DNA from: CBDDKZ01 sp965230415
Lineage (GTDB): Bacteria > Bacteroidota > Bacteroidia > Cytophagales > JAAEPT01
DNA: 64,000 bases
Assembly: GCA_965230415.1 (NCBI GenBank)
Contig: CBDDKZ010000005.1
Coordinates: 3,410,001 to 3,474,000, forward strand
Direction of reading: 5' to 3'
Below are positions 35,539-44,086 of the stretch, piece after piece. Position numbers and translations under genes: made by a program. The notes beneath the pieces were generated by a model that saw only the letters and a program-made list of their open reading frames with translations, was not told where the DNA came from and did no database searches. How positions within the stretch are numbered: the stretch's first letter is position 1; each line of letters opens with the position of its first letter.

Positions 35539-37413
35539 TTGGATAAAAGTATGTTCTTTCAAGGAAGAGGAGGGGTTCCTAATTTAGGGATTTCATCAGC
35601 GATACATTGGGTAATGATAGACGTATATAACGATACCGAGTATGCAAGCCCAATTTTGGAAATTCCCCAATCTGATATTGGGGAGCTACGCCTCTTTGAT
35701 TTTGAGCAAAAAACACAAATAGCAATATCGGGTAAATACTTTCCATTCAGTTCGCGCAAACTAAAACACCACTATCATCGTTTTCAACTACCCCTTAAGC
35801 CCGGAGAGCAACGAACCTTTTTGCTGCGTGTTCACAGTTTGAATCAAATTACATTACCTATAGCTATTGGACACCGTACTGCTTTGGTAAAAACCGATTA
35901 CGTTCAGGATATACTTTTTGGAATTTATGCCGGTATGATGATTGTTATGTTTTTCTATAATTTATTTATATACATAAGTACACAAGACAGAACATACCTG
36001 TTGTATGTAATTTACATACTATTTGTTACACTCGTTCAGGCTTCAATTATTGGATATGCTAACGTTATACTCTGGTCACAATCTGTTTGGTTAACTAAAA
36101 AGTCAGTGACAATTCTTTCTTGTTTGTCGGCTATTAGCGCTGTAGCATTTGTAAAAGTTTTTTTAGATGTAAAGAATCGTATTCCTTTCTGGAGTCGCAT
36201 AGGAGTCATAGTTATTGGGATGTACCTGGCTTTACTACTACTCTCAGTATTTATAGAACATGAACTCATTTATCAGTTTGTTTTAATAAACGCAGTTATT
36301 GGTTCTGTTTATCTGCTTACTGTAGGGATTGTTTTAGCAGTGCGGGGACTCAGAGTAGCTAAATTCTTCCTGACGGCCTGGTCCTTTTTTTTGATTGGGC
36401 TCATTATTTTTGTGCTTAAAGATTATGACATACTTCCATTTAATAATCTAACACGCTTGATGATGCCTGTTGGTACAGCGGTAGAAGTAGTATTACTTTC
36501 CTTAGCACTTGCAGATCGTATTAAAATACTCAAAAAAGACAAGGAGAGTTATCAGGCCCAAACTATCGCTATGCTCGAAGAAAAGGAGAGATCGGCGGCT
36601 CAAAAGAATGTAGAACTTGCCCGACTTATAGATCAGCGCACTCATGATTTGAAAACATCCAACGAAGAACTTCGTGCCAGCAATGAAAACTTGAAAACAG
36701 CTCGTTCCAAAATGGCTACACTTGGGCAACTAACGGCTGGAATTGCGCATGATATCAGAAACCCACTAAATGTTATAAGTCTTAGTTTTATGCCTATCTA
36801 CGCAAAACTTGATAGTAGCAGCGAACTTTTGAATAATAGGGGCGACAAAGATAATACCTTGATAACAAATATGGCAGAGGTGAGAAACTTAGTACAAGGA
36901 ATTGATGACAGTACCAGAAGAGTGATTGAAATTGTAAATACCCTGAGAGCGTATTCGAAGAAAGACAAAGTTCGTGAACAAATATCGATAAAGGGAATTG
37001 CCGATCGCGCTATTGAACTAATTGGTTATCAGAGAGGTGTTACGGAAATTCGAAATGAAATAGCTCCGGAAATTTTAATGGAGTGTTATCCCGCACGATT
37101 GACGCAATTGTTTCTTAATTTAATTATGAATTCATTACAGGCCATAGACCTTAAAGAAAATGAGGAAAAGGGGCTGATTGTGTTGAATGGGAATAGTGAT
37201 AATAACACTATTTTTGTGACTATTCAGGACAATGGTATAGGTATACCCGAAAAGGTGCAGCCAAAAGTATTTGACTTACTTTTTACCACTAAGGAAAATG
37301 GTTCCGGGCTGGGGCTTAGTGAAGTGAAAGAAATTGTAGAAGAACACGGAGGTTCTGTCTCGTTTGAAAGTCATTATGGAATAACATCGTTTACTGTTTC
37401 TTTTGATAATTAA
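35539..37413 (+). CDS. 7TMR-DISM sensor histidine kinase, 5' end severed by the IS3 element
   Basis: The kinase frame is open from the end of the element (35470) and its first usable start is a TTG at 35539. Remaining parts: a 7TMR-DISM extracellular sensor (FLLRVHSLNQITLPIAIG), seven membrane helices (about residues 125-330), a coiled coil (340-395), a HisKA segment with phospho-acceptor H404 in GIAHDIRNPLN, and an ATPase domain with NLIMNSLQAI, DNGIGIP and GSGLGL boxes. It lacks its signal peptide, which is encoded before the element, so membrane insertion and expression are doubtful. Removing the element gives a 679-residue kinase. A T10 run (35497-35506) lies in the restored frame. No response regulator gene is adjacent. 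Confidence 0.85.
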   Translation: MDKSMFFQGRGGVPNLGISSAIHWVMIDVYNDTEYASPILEIPQSDIGELRLFDFEQKTQIAISGKYFPFSSRKLKHHYHRFQLPLKPGEQRTFLLRVHSLNQITLPIAIGHRTALVKTDYVQDILFGIYAGMMIVMFFYNLFIYISTQDRTYLLYVIYILFVTLVQASIIGYANVILWSQSVWLTKKSVTILSCLSAISAVAFVKVFLDVKNRIPFWSRIGVIVIGMYLALLLLSVFIEHELIYQFVLINAVIGSVYLLTVGIVLAVRGLRVAKFFLTAWSFFLIGLIIFVLKDYDILPFNNLTRLMMPVGTAVEVVLLSLALADRIKILKKDKESYQAQTIAMLEEKERSAAQKNVELARLIDQRTHDLKTSNEELRASNENLKTARSKMATLGQLTAGIAHDIRNPLNVISLSFMPIYAKLDSSSELLNNRGDKDNTLITNMAEVRNLVQGIDDSTRRVIEIVNTLRAYSKKDKVREQISIKGIADRAIELIGYQRGVTEIRNEIAPEILMECYPARLTQLFLNLIMNSLQAIDLKENEEKGLIVLNGNSDNNTIFVTIQDNGIGIPEKVQPKVFDLLFTTKENGSGLGLSEVKEIVEEHGGSVSFESHYGITSFTVSFDN

Positions 37414-37992
37414 GTATGAGTAGTTTATGGGCAAGCCCGAATAAACTTAAGACTTAGCACAAAAGAAACAAACGATCGTGTAGCTGCCCAGGCAGAGTAA
37501 AGACAATGAAGATGAGTTAAAAATCAACCTGCCCTTTAATTTATGAATGTGAATGTATAAACTCATACGACATTTATTGAGATCAGATAAGGGGCAAACG
37601 TTAATAAATAAACAGTCCTTTAGACCGTTTTAATGCGTAACCAGGAAACAGAATGAGCAGGGCAGGATTGATTCAATTGTCCTTAGTAATGTTTTCTAAT
37701 GCTCATTGAGCTTGTCCAGATTGCTGAGATGTAGCTCTCTACCGTCATGTTGAGGTATCGAAGCACCTTTATTGTGATGCCGGCTTCAACAGAACTTTCG
37801 CTATCACTTAGGGTGCGTGCCCTTTTAATCATCGCTCTGAAATAATCGCATCTATATCACTTATTTTCAGGTGAAAAAATTAATAAGCTAAATAAGCTGT
37901 TACTATTCAATTGGATTGCTGTTTGATGTGGATTTTGTCAGTATTATGGGACAAAAAAAAGCTCTTTCAGAATTCTGAAAGAGCTTTTTCAG
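37414..37992. other. Long intergenic region after the kinase gene
   Basis: About 580 bases with no convincing gene. A 49-codon frame on the minus strand (37683-37832; MIKRARTLSDSESSV...) has no family I recognise and may be chance or a decayed remnant. The right end holds the hairpin that terminates tRNA-Asp. Confidence 0.4.
37953..37989 (-). terminator. Intrinsic terminator after tRNA-Asp
   Basis: A near-perfect palindrome: AAAAAGCTCTTTCAG (37956-37970) pairs with CTGAAAGAGCTTTTT (37975-37989), loop AATT. On the minus strand it is followed by a T-run (plus-strand A-run 37953-37960). It lies 3 bases beyond the tRNA 3' end. It could also work on the plus strand. Confidence 0.88.
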
Positions 37993-38066
37993 CGGTCCGG
38001 ACGAGACTCGAACTCGCGACCTCCTGCGTGACAGGCAGGCATTCTAACCAACTGAACTACCGGACC
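37993..38066 (-). tRNA. tRNA-Asp (anticodon GTC)
   Basis: A 74-base cloverleaf on the minus strand. The acceptor GGTCCGG pairs with CCGGACC and the discriminator is G, as expected for tRNA-Asp. The anticodon loop CTGTCAC carries GTC (plus-strand 38030-38032) and the T-loop is TTCGAGT. CCA is not encoded. Confidence 0.95.
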
Positions 38067-38105
38067 TCCTAACTCAAAAGACCTTAATTGTCTCTGAAGG
38101 GTGCA

Positions 38106-38136
38106 CAAAAGTATAAGGATTTTATTTAAATCCCAA
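38106..38136 (-). promoter_or_regulatory. Promoter of tRNA-Asp
   Basis: On the minus strand TACTTTTG (38106-38113) matches TAnnTTTG and a TTG (38134-38136) lies 20 bases upstream. Both elements and spacing fit the Bacteroidota housekeeping promoter. The tRNA 5' end is 40 bases downstream. Confidence 0.55.
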
Positions 38137-38270
38137 GTTTCTCTGCCAAAAAAGTAGTGTGGTGGTAGAATTAAATAGGTATGTATTTGAAAATGAGATG
38201 GAAAAAAATGCACTTTTTGTGAGTAATTCAACAAAACATACTTTTTACCTCAAAGATTAAATAATAATCG

Positions 38271-38278
38271 TAATTTTG
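38271..38278 (+). promoter_or_regulatory. -7 promoter box of accA
   Basis: TAATTTTG matches TAnnTTTG and would give a leader of about 18 bases before the accA ATG at 38303. No TTG at the -33 distance was seen. Confidence 0.4.
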
Positions 38279-38302
38279 TGATCAGGCAAATTCAATAACT
38301 AG

Positions 38303-39253
38303 ATGGAATTGGAGTTTGAGAAACCAATTGCGGAGCTTGAAGCAAAGCTAAAAGAAATGAAAGAACTCGCATCTGATAAGGATGTGGATCTGGCATCTGA
38401 AGTGAAGTCTTTGGAAGAAAAAATAAAGACTTTAAGGAAAGATACCTATCAAAATTTGACAAGATGGGAACGCGTACAACTATCAAGACACCCTGATAGA
38501 CCATACATGCTCGACTATATCGAGAACATTTGTACGAAATTTATTGAAATTCATGGAGACCGTTCTGTTCGAGATGATAAAGCTATGGTTGGTGGGTTTG
38601 GTGAGGTTGATGACCAAACAATAATGTTCATTGGGCAACAAAAGGGAAGGAATACCAAACAAAGGCAAATGCGTAATTTTGGTATGCCAAACCCGGAAGG
38701 CTATAGAAAAGCCTTACGCCTAATGAGAATGGCTGAGAAGTTCAATAAACCTATTGTTACGTTAATAGATACCCAGGGAGCATACCCTGGTTTAGAGGCA
38801 GAAGAAAGAGGGCAGGGAGAAGCTATTGCCCGAAATATTCAGGATATGTTCATGCTCAAAGTTCCTGTCATCTGTATAATAATAGGTGAGGGAGCTTCAG
38901 GAGGTGCCTTGGGTATTGCTGTTGGTGATAGAGTATTAATGTTGGAAAATACGTGGTATTCCGTGATAGCTCCCGAGTCGTGTTCAACCATTTTATGGAG
39001 AAGTAGAGATCACAAAGAAAAAGCAGCGGAAGCTTTGAAGCTCACAGCTGAAGATATGAAAAGCTTCAAATTGGTCGACGGTGTAATAAAGGAGCCTCTT
39101 GGAGGAGCGCATGTTGACCCCGAAAAGACTTATCAAATAGTAAAGAAATCTATATTGAAGCATATAGCGGCTCTCAATGATGTGGAAGCAGGAGAGCGTA
39201 TCGCAAGGAGGATAGAGAAATTTTCAGCGATGGGCGTTGTACATGAAATTTAA
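38303..39253 (+). CDS. accA: Acetyl-CoA carboxylase carboxyltransferase subunit alpha
   Basis: A 316-residue cytoplasmic subunit that, with AccD, transfers carboxyl from carboxybiotin to acetyl-CoA to form malonyl-CoA, the first committed step of fatty-acid synthesis. The N-terminal helical part (LEFEKPIAELEAKLKEMKEL) and WERVQLSRHPDRPYMLDYI are typical. The crotonase-like core has GDRSVRDDKAMVGG, DTQGAYPGLEAEERGQGEAIA and IGEGASGGALGIAVGDRV, where the glycine-rich loops form the oxyanion site. Length agrees with the family (about 315-320). It is followed at 16 and 11 bases by an MBL hydrolase and a beta-barrel gene, suggesting an operon. accD is not in this window. Confidence 0.96.
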   Translation: MELEFEKPIAELEAKLKEMKELASDKDVDLASEVKSLEEKIKTLRKDTYQNLTRWERVQLSRHPDRPYMLDYIENICTKFIEIHGDRSVRDDKAMVGGFGEVDDQTIMFIGQQKGRNTKQRQMRNFGMPNPEGYRKALRLMRMAEKFNKPIVTLIDTQGAYPGLEAEERGQGEAIARNIQDMFMLKVPVICIIIGEGASGGALGIAVGDRVLMLENTWYSVIAPESCSTILWRSRDHKEKAAEALKLTAEDMKSFKLVDGVIKEPLGGAHVDPEKTYQIVKKSILKHIAALNDVEAGERIARRIEKFSAMGVVHEI

Positions 39254-39269
39254 CTAAACATAGTTAGCA

Positions 39270-40112
39270 ATGAAACTTACTTCAGTGAATGCCGGTTTTT
39301 TTAAATTGGACGGAGGGGCCATGTTTGGTGTTGTACCCAAGTCTATTTGGAATAAGTTGAATCCTGCTGATGAAAAGAATTTATGTACATGGGCTCTTCG
39401 TTGTCTTTTGGTAGAAGATGGCGACAGAAAAATTTTGATTGATACAGGTATGGGCATGAAGCAAATTGAGAAATTTTCTTCCTTCTATCAACCCACAGGT
39501 AATACCGACATTCGCATGGCATTGAATGAGCAAGGTGTTGGCGTTAACGACATTACGGATGTGATTCTTACTCATTTGCATTTTGATCACTGCGGGGGAG
39601 CGGTTAGTATTATTGATAATAAACCAACTATTACTTTCCCAAATGCAACTTATTGGAGCAACGAGGAGCATTGGAAATGGGCTAATTATCCTAATGCAAG
39701 AGAAAAGGCCAGCTTCTTAACAGAAAATATGCTGCCCATTGAAGAAAGTGGTCAACTGGCATTCATTCAGGAAGGCAAATCACCATTTATCAATATTGAA
39801 CTGCGCTTCGTAAATGGGCATACAAAAGCTCAAATGCTTCCGATCATAAATTATTATGGACAGGAAATAGCTTATGTGGCAGATTTGATTCCTTCAGTGG
39901 GCCATATGAAAATTCCTTATGTAATGTCTTATGATGTGAACCCCTTACAATCACTTGAGGAAAAAACAGTTTTCCTAGAAGCAGCGTATAATACAAGTAC
40001 GTTGTTGTTTTTTGAACACGATCCCTCTGTTGAATGTGCGAGTCTAAAGCAATCTGAAAAGGGAGTGATGATAGATCAAAAAGGAACCTTGTCCGATATG
40101 ATAACAAACTAA
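39270..40112 (+). CDS. MBL-fold metallo-hydrolase
   Basis: A 280-residue cytoplasmic protein of the metallo-beta-lactamase fold. THLHFDHCGG (H102, H104, D106, H107) binds the two metals, and later ligands are H in VNGHTKAQM, D in VADLIPS and H in FEHDPS. CLLVEDGDRKILIDTGMG near the N-terminus is also typical. The arrangement resembles the lactonase/glyoxalase-like branch that includes AHL lactonases, but the substrate cannot be told from sequence. It lies 16 bases downstream of accA and 11 upstream of a beta-barrel gene. Confidence 0.87.
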   Translation: MKLTSVNAGFFKLDGGAMFGVVPKSIWNKLNPADEKNLCTWALRCLLVEDGDRKILIDTGMGMKQIEKFSSFYQPTGNTDIRMALNEQGVGVNDITDVILTHLHFDHCGGAVSIIDNKPTITFPNATYWSNEEHWKWANYPNAREKASFLTENMLPIEESGQLAFIQEGKSPFINIELRFVNGHTKAQMLPIINYYGQEIAYVADLIPSVGHMKIPYVMSYDVNPLQSLEEKTVFLEAAYNTSTLLFFEHDPSVECASLKQSEKGVMIDQKGTLSDMITN

Positions 40113-40123
40113 AATTACTAGAT

Positions 40124-40906
40124 ATGAAAAGTAGAAGTATTTTTTTTGTCATTGTCTTATTGTTTGTCAGTAATGTGATCAATGCTCAGGATGGAGCTAA
40201 TGCAGGATTGAAAATTGGATTTGCACAAACAGACTACCATGGTGGAGACTTGGAAACAAGGTTGTTGCGACTGGATTCCAATGCTCATTATCAACAAAAA
40301 AGAGCATATCTCGCTGTTTTTGGTGATACATTAACAAATTCGGGTATTGTTCGGGTGGTCGATTCTTCGTTTTACGAAAATGGAGAAATAACCAAAAGGA
40401 ATAGTTTGATGGCGGGGTTTGCCATTAATACAGAATTATCACCCTACTTTTGGTTGAAACATGAGTTTTATTGGGCAAATAAAGGCGCTACTGTTGTTTA
40501 TAAAGATGATGACGGTAACGAGACTGCTCAGCTAACAAGAAAACGTATGTACATTGATATATACCCCGTTATGCCTGCATTTCATTTTAAAGGAGCTCAG
40601 GTTTTTTTCGGACCGTATTTAGCTGCTTTATTTCTAAAAAGGGATCAATTAATAATATATGATTATGTACCCGAAGGAGGTGGAGAACCTAAAGATCTTA
40701 CATTCGATTATGACGATATCAGTACAGATGGTTTCTTTGATTATGGTGGAATGGCAGGTGTTGAATATGAGTTTAACTTTGGTTTAAACCTTGGTTTTAG
40801 GTATTACATGGGGTTTGGAGCTGATGATGAAGCCGGCGATGTAAAAGTACATAATAGAGGTATGTATTTTACATTAGGTTATACATTCGGAAAAGAAAAT
40901 TATTAG
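40124..40906 (+). CDS. Outer-membrane beta-barrel protein
   Basis: A 260-residue protein with a signal peptide (MKSRSIFFVIVLLFVSNVINA, then QDGANAGLKIGF). The mature part alternates hydrophobic residues as barrel strands (FAINTELSPYFWLKHEFYWANKG, AGVEYEFNFGLNLGFRYYMGFG) and ends in GMYFTLGYTFGKENY, an aromatic-rich last strand as in PorT-like/OMP_b-brl families. Function is unknown. It is the third gene of the accA set, and the gene is closed by a hairpin at 40911. Confidence 0.75.
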   Translation: MKSRSIFFVIVLLFVSNVINAQDGANAGLKIGFAQTDYHGGDLETRLLRLDSNAHYQQKRAYLAVFGDTLTNSGIVRVVDSSFYENGEITKRNSLMAGFAINTELSPYFWLKHEFYWANKGATVVYKDDDGNETAQLTRKRMYIDIYPVMPAFHFKGAQVFFGPYLAALFLKRDQLIIYDYVPEGGGEPKDLTFDYDDISTDGFFDYGGMAGVEYEFNFGLNLGFRYYMGFGADDEAGDVKVHNRGMYFTLGYTFGKENY

Positions 40907-40910
40907 TAAA

Positions 40911-40935
40911 AAAGAGGACAATGACCGTCCTCTTT
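40911..40935. terminator. Hairpin between the convergent beta-barrel and tyrS genes
   Basis: AAAGAGGAC (40911-40919) pairs with GTCCTCTTT (40927-40935), loop of 7. A-rich bases before and T-rich bases after let it act in both directions, serving both convergent genes. Confidence 0.7.
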
Positions 40936-40981
40936 AATATACTTTTTTGAACTTCTCACGCAATTATTTGCTTACTGAGCT

Positions 40982-42268
40982 TTACTCCACAATAACAAGG
41001 AATTGATTTCTTTTACCTTTTTGTACAATTAAGTATTTATTCTGAATAAGCTCCAATACAGGTTTGTCATCTCCGTTATCTATTTTTACCTTGTTAATGC
41101 GAACTCCACCTCCTGCAATTAACTTTCGTGCCTCACCCTTGGATTTGAAAATTAATTGAGAAGTCGTGTTAGATAACAAATCATTGTAACTAGCTGCGTC
41201 ACTTATCTCAGACTTGCCTACCTTTATTTGAGGTACGCCATCAAAAACCTCAAGTAAGGTCGTTTCGTCAATTGTTTTTAACTCTTCAGTGGCATTTTTG
41301 TTGAACAGAATAGCAGAAGCTTCTACAGCCTTATTAAAAGCTTCTTCGGAATGTACCCTAATAGTTACATCTTTCGCCAGTGTTTTTTGTAGTATACGTT
41401 GCCCGGGGTCATCGTTATGTGCTGCTATCAATGTTTCTATTTCTTCACGACTTAAAAGTGTGAACTTTTTGATGTAATTCTCCGCATCTTCATCCGAAAC
41501 ATTTAGCCAGTATTGGTAAAACTTATAAGGTGACGTTTTATGCTTGTCCAGCCAAATGTTTCCGCCTTCTGTTTTTCCGAATTTGGAACCGTCAGCTTTT
41601 GTGATTAACGGAGAAGTCATGGCAAATGCCTGCCCGTTACCAATTCTTCTGATCAATTCAGTTCCAGTTACGATATTACCCCATTGATCTGATCCACCCA
41701 TCTGTATTTTACAGTTATGTTCTTTCCATAGATGGTAAAAATCGTACCCCTGAACCAACTGATAGGTGAACTCTGTAAAAGACATTCCCGTATCGTTCAA
41801 ACGTTTTTTAACAGAGTCCTTGGCCATCATATAATTTACGGTAATATGTTTTCCAATATCTCTGATAAAATCAAGGAAACTGAAATCTTCAAACCAATCG
41901 TAGTTATTGACGATTACTGCGGCATTATCTTGAGCATCAAAATCCAGGAATTTTTCCAATTGGGATTTGATTCCCTCAAGGTTTTTGTTTAATACATCCT
42001 TTGAGAGTAAATTTCTTTCCTGAGATTTTCCTGAGGGGTCACCAACCATACCTGTTGCTCCTCCTACTAAAGCATAGGGTTTATGACCTGATTTTTGAAA
42101 ATGAACGAGTATCATTATTTGGGCTAAACTTCCTATGTGTAAGGAGTCACTTGTAGGATCAAACCCTATATAACCAGAGGTAGTGCCCTTGTTTAATTCT
42201 TCTTCAGTTTCAGGCATGATATCATGGATCATGCCCCGCCATCTTAATTCTTCAACGAAATTTGTCAT
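40982..42268 (-). CDS. tyrS: Tyrosine--tRNA ligase
   Basis: A 428-residue class I aminoacyl-tRNA synthetase that charges tRNA-Tyr. The HIGH motif is HIGS (residues 44-47) in SDSLHIGSLAQI; the KMSKS equivalent is KFGKT near residue 230 in DGSKFGKTEGGN. Tyrosine-binding segments GYDFYHLWKEHNCKIQMGGSDQWGN are clear. The C-terminal ~80 residues are an S4 RNA-binding domain (KGEARKLIAGGGVRINKVKI). Length is standard for bacterial TyrRS. A minus-strand TAACTTTG box (42287-42294) just upstream of the start is a possible -7 promoter element. Confidence 0.97.
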   Translation of the reverse strand: MTNFVEELRWRGMIHDIMPETEEELNKGTTSGYIGFDPTSDSLHIGSLAQIMILVHFQKSGHKPYALVGGATGMVGDPSGKSQERNLLSKDVLNKNLEGIKSQLEKFLDFDAQDNAAVIVNNYDWFEDFSFLDFIRDIGKHITVNYMMAKDSVKKRLNDTGMSFTEFTYQLVQGYDFYHLWKEHNCKIQMGGSDQWGNIVTGTELIRRIGNGQAFAMTSPLITKADGSKFGKTEGGNIWLDKHKTSPYKFYQYWLNVSDEDAENYIKKFTLLSREEIETLIAAHNDDPGQRILQKTLAKDVTIRVHSEEAFNKAVEASAILFNKNATEELKTIDETTLLEVFDGVPQIKVGKSEISDAASYNDLLSNTTSQLIFKSKGEARKLIAGGGVRINKVKIDNGDDKPVLELIQNKYLIVQKGKRNQFLVIVE

Positions 42269-42465
42269 TATTCTTAAATCTTAACACAAAGTTATGAAAA
42301 TGATCAATTCTTTTAATGTTATTAGCCATTTTCCTTTGCATCAATTTCGCTTGGCTATTTTATAAAATGAAAGGTATATGAATAATAGTGTTGAATAATA
42401 ATTTGATATGGCTTTAATTTATCCACACCTGCTGTTTGTTTGTAAGCAATAACTTATTTTTGAGT

Positions 42466-43491
42466 ATGGCACAGGAAGCATCTAAAGTTCTTGCAGAGTT
42501 AAAAAAGAGTGTTTTTCATCCCATTTATTTCTTGCAGGGGGAAGAGTCCTATTATATTGATAAGATTAGCGATTATATAGAAGAACATGCCTTAGAAGAT
42601 GCTCAGAAGGGTTTTAACCAGGTTGTTTTGTATGGTAAAGACGTCGATGTGAAGACTGTACTGGCTAATGCCAAAAGGTTTCCCATGATGTCAGACAGAC
42701 AAGTCGTTATTGTTAAAGAGGCACAGGAAATAAAAGACCTTAACAAAGAAGAAGGGAGCAAAGCGCTTGTCGATTATATTAAAAATCCACTACCTTCTAC
42801 AATTCTTGTTTTTGCCCATAAAAATAAAGTATTAGATGGTCGCAAGGGACTATCAAAAGAGGTAAACAAAAGTGCTATCTTAGTTAATTCCAAAAAGCTT
42901 TACGAAAACCAGGTTCCGGATTGGATTAATACCTTCCTTAAAGATGAAGGCTTTACAATAAGCCCTAAAGCTAAAGCGATGTTAATAGAGTCCGTAGGAA
43001 CATCGCTGGCAAATTTATCAAATGAGATTAATAAAGTATTAATAAACTGTGATAAGGGGACTGAAATAAATGATGATCTGGTGGCCAAGTACATCGGGGT
43101 GAGTAAAGAGTACAACGTTTTTGAATTGCAAAAAGCTTTGGGCTTGCGGGACGTTTTGAAATCTAATAAGATTATAAGCTATTTTGAAAAAGACCCAAAA
43201 GGGAATCCTGTAATACCAATAATAGCTATGTTGTTTTCCTACTTTTCAAAGCTGTTGCTTGTCCATCATTCCAGGGATAAGTCTGATCAGGCTTTGGCAT
43301 CCTTACTTAAAGTCAATCCATATTTTGTGCGTGATTACAAAAGTGCAGCGACAAACTATAACCTTGTGAGTACTGTTAGAGCGGTATCATTTTTGCATGA
43401 AGCAGACCTCAGATCAAAAGGTATAGTCGGTGGCAGTATGGATAATAAAGATATTCTTAAAGAATTGGTTTTTAAAATTCTCCATTCTTAA
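42466..43491 (+). CDS. holA: DNA polymerase III subunit delta
   Basis: A 341-residue clamp-loader subunit that opens the beta clamp. The ATG at 42466 (MAQEASKVLAELKKS) is preferred over an in-frame TTG 10 codons upstream. Family features: PIYFLQGEESYYIDKISDYIE, where a degenerate P-loop region lies in the family, FPMMSDRQVVIVKEAQ, and GTSLANLSNEINKVL. The C-terminal helical collar region runs from about residue 215 to the end. Length fits HolA. It is divergent from tyrS and followed by tRNA-Leu. Confidence 0.92.
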   Translation: MAQEASKVLAELKKSVFHPIYFLQGEESYYIDKISDYIEEHALEDAQKGFNQVVLYGKDVDVKTVLANAKRFPMMSDRQVVIVKEAQEIKDLNKEEGSKALVDYIKNPLPSTILVFAHKNKVLDGRKGLSKEVNKSAILVNSKKLYENQVPDWINTFLKDEGFTISPKAKAMLIESVGTSLANLSNEINKVLINCDKGTEINDDLVAKYIGVSKEYNVFELQKALGLRDVLKSNKIISYFEKDPKGNPVIPIIAMLFSYFSKLLLVHHSRDKSDQALASLLKVNPYFVRDYKSAATNYNLVSTVRAVSFLHEADLRSKGIVGGSMDNKDILKELVFKILHS

Positions 43492-43530
43492 TTTTATATC
43501 AAGGAAATATAAAAAAATAAAACATTCAAC

Positions 43531-43538
43531 TATATTTG
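43531..43538 (+). promoter_or_regulatory. -7 promoter box of tRNA-Leu
   Basis: TATATTTG matches TAnnTTTG and ends 20 bases before the tRNA 5' end. No clear -33 element was seen. Confidence 0.5.
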
Positions 43539-43558
43539 TGCTTCAATACCTTGTAATT

Positions 43559-43642
43559 GCTCACGTGGTGGAATTGGTAGACACGCTATCTTGAGGGGGT
43601 AGTGGGCTTATGCCCGTGGGAGTTCGAATCTCCCCGTGAGCA
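43559..43642 (+). tRNA. tRNA-Leu (anticodon GAG)
   Basis: An 84-base class II tRNA. The acceptor GCTCACG pairs with CGTGAGC, discriminator A as for tRNA-Leu. The anticodon loop TTGAGGG carries GAG at 43593-43595. A long variable arm (TGGGCTTATGCCC region) and the T arm GGGAG-TTCGAAT-CTCCC are present. CCA is not encoded. A T-run follows. Confidence 0.95.
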
Positions 43643-44086
43643 CTTTTTTTTTAAGAAATAACCAGTGTAATTTATTGTGGAAAAATAAGAGGTTTTTGTG
43701 ACACTGATAACTAACAAAATGTTGGGTGTGCTGGGTACTGTGTGGGCCGAAAAAGATAGTGTAGAATGCACACTAAGGCTGTTTTTTTGATTTATTCACT
43801 GTGACTTAACTATAACCTTCGTTGTTCTTAATGCGTACAATTAGTTGAATCAATTTGTTAAGTGTGCTCCGCACATTATGTATAAAATTAAAAAAATCTA
43901 TTTCACATATTATGTGAGCCTTCAATTATTTGTAACGATCAATGTTTAACACATCTGTGAGGTGGGGACGACTTAGTGATGATGTGTATATGATTAGTTT
44001 ACAGATATTTTATGATGGAGGGAGTTTTTTTTATGCTTATGATGAAAGGGGTGAAAATATCTTACGACAAGAGTAAAATAGGTGAT
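43643..44086. other. Intergenic leader upstream of the giant adhesin gene
   Basis: About 440 AT-rich bases between tRNA-Leu and the adhesin start. No gene, convincing TAnnTTTG promoter or terminator beyond the T-run after the tRNA was recognised. In-frame ATGs exist upstream of 44087 (for example near 44039), but only the one at 44087 places the signal peptide at the N-terminus. Confidence 0.45.

Noticed and set aside
37683..37832. 49-codon minus-strand frame in the gap before tRNA-Asp
   Set aside because: No recognisable family, no promoter or neighbour support; kept only as a note.
39270..40112. Assignment of the MBL protein as an AHL lactonase
   Set aside because: Metal motifs are shared by many MBL subfamilies and no quorum-sensing gene is nearby.
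42435..42462. TTTG...TATTTTTG promoter-like pair before holA
   Set aside because: The -7 match ends only 3 bases before the preferred start codon, and the spacing is short, so it would require a leaderless message.
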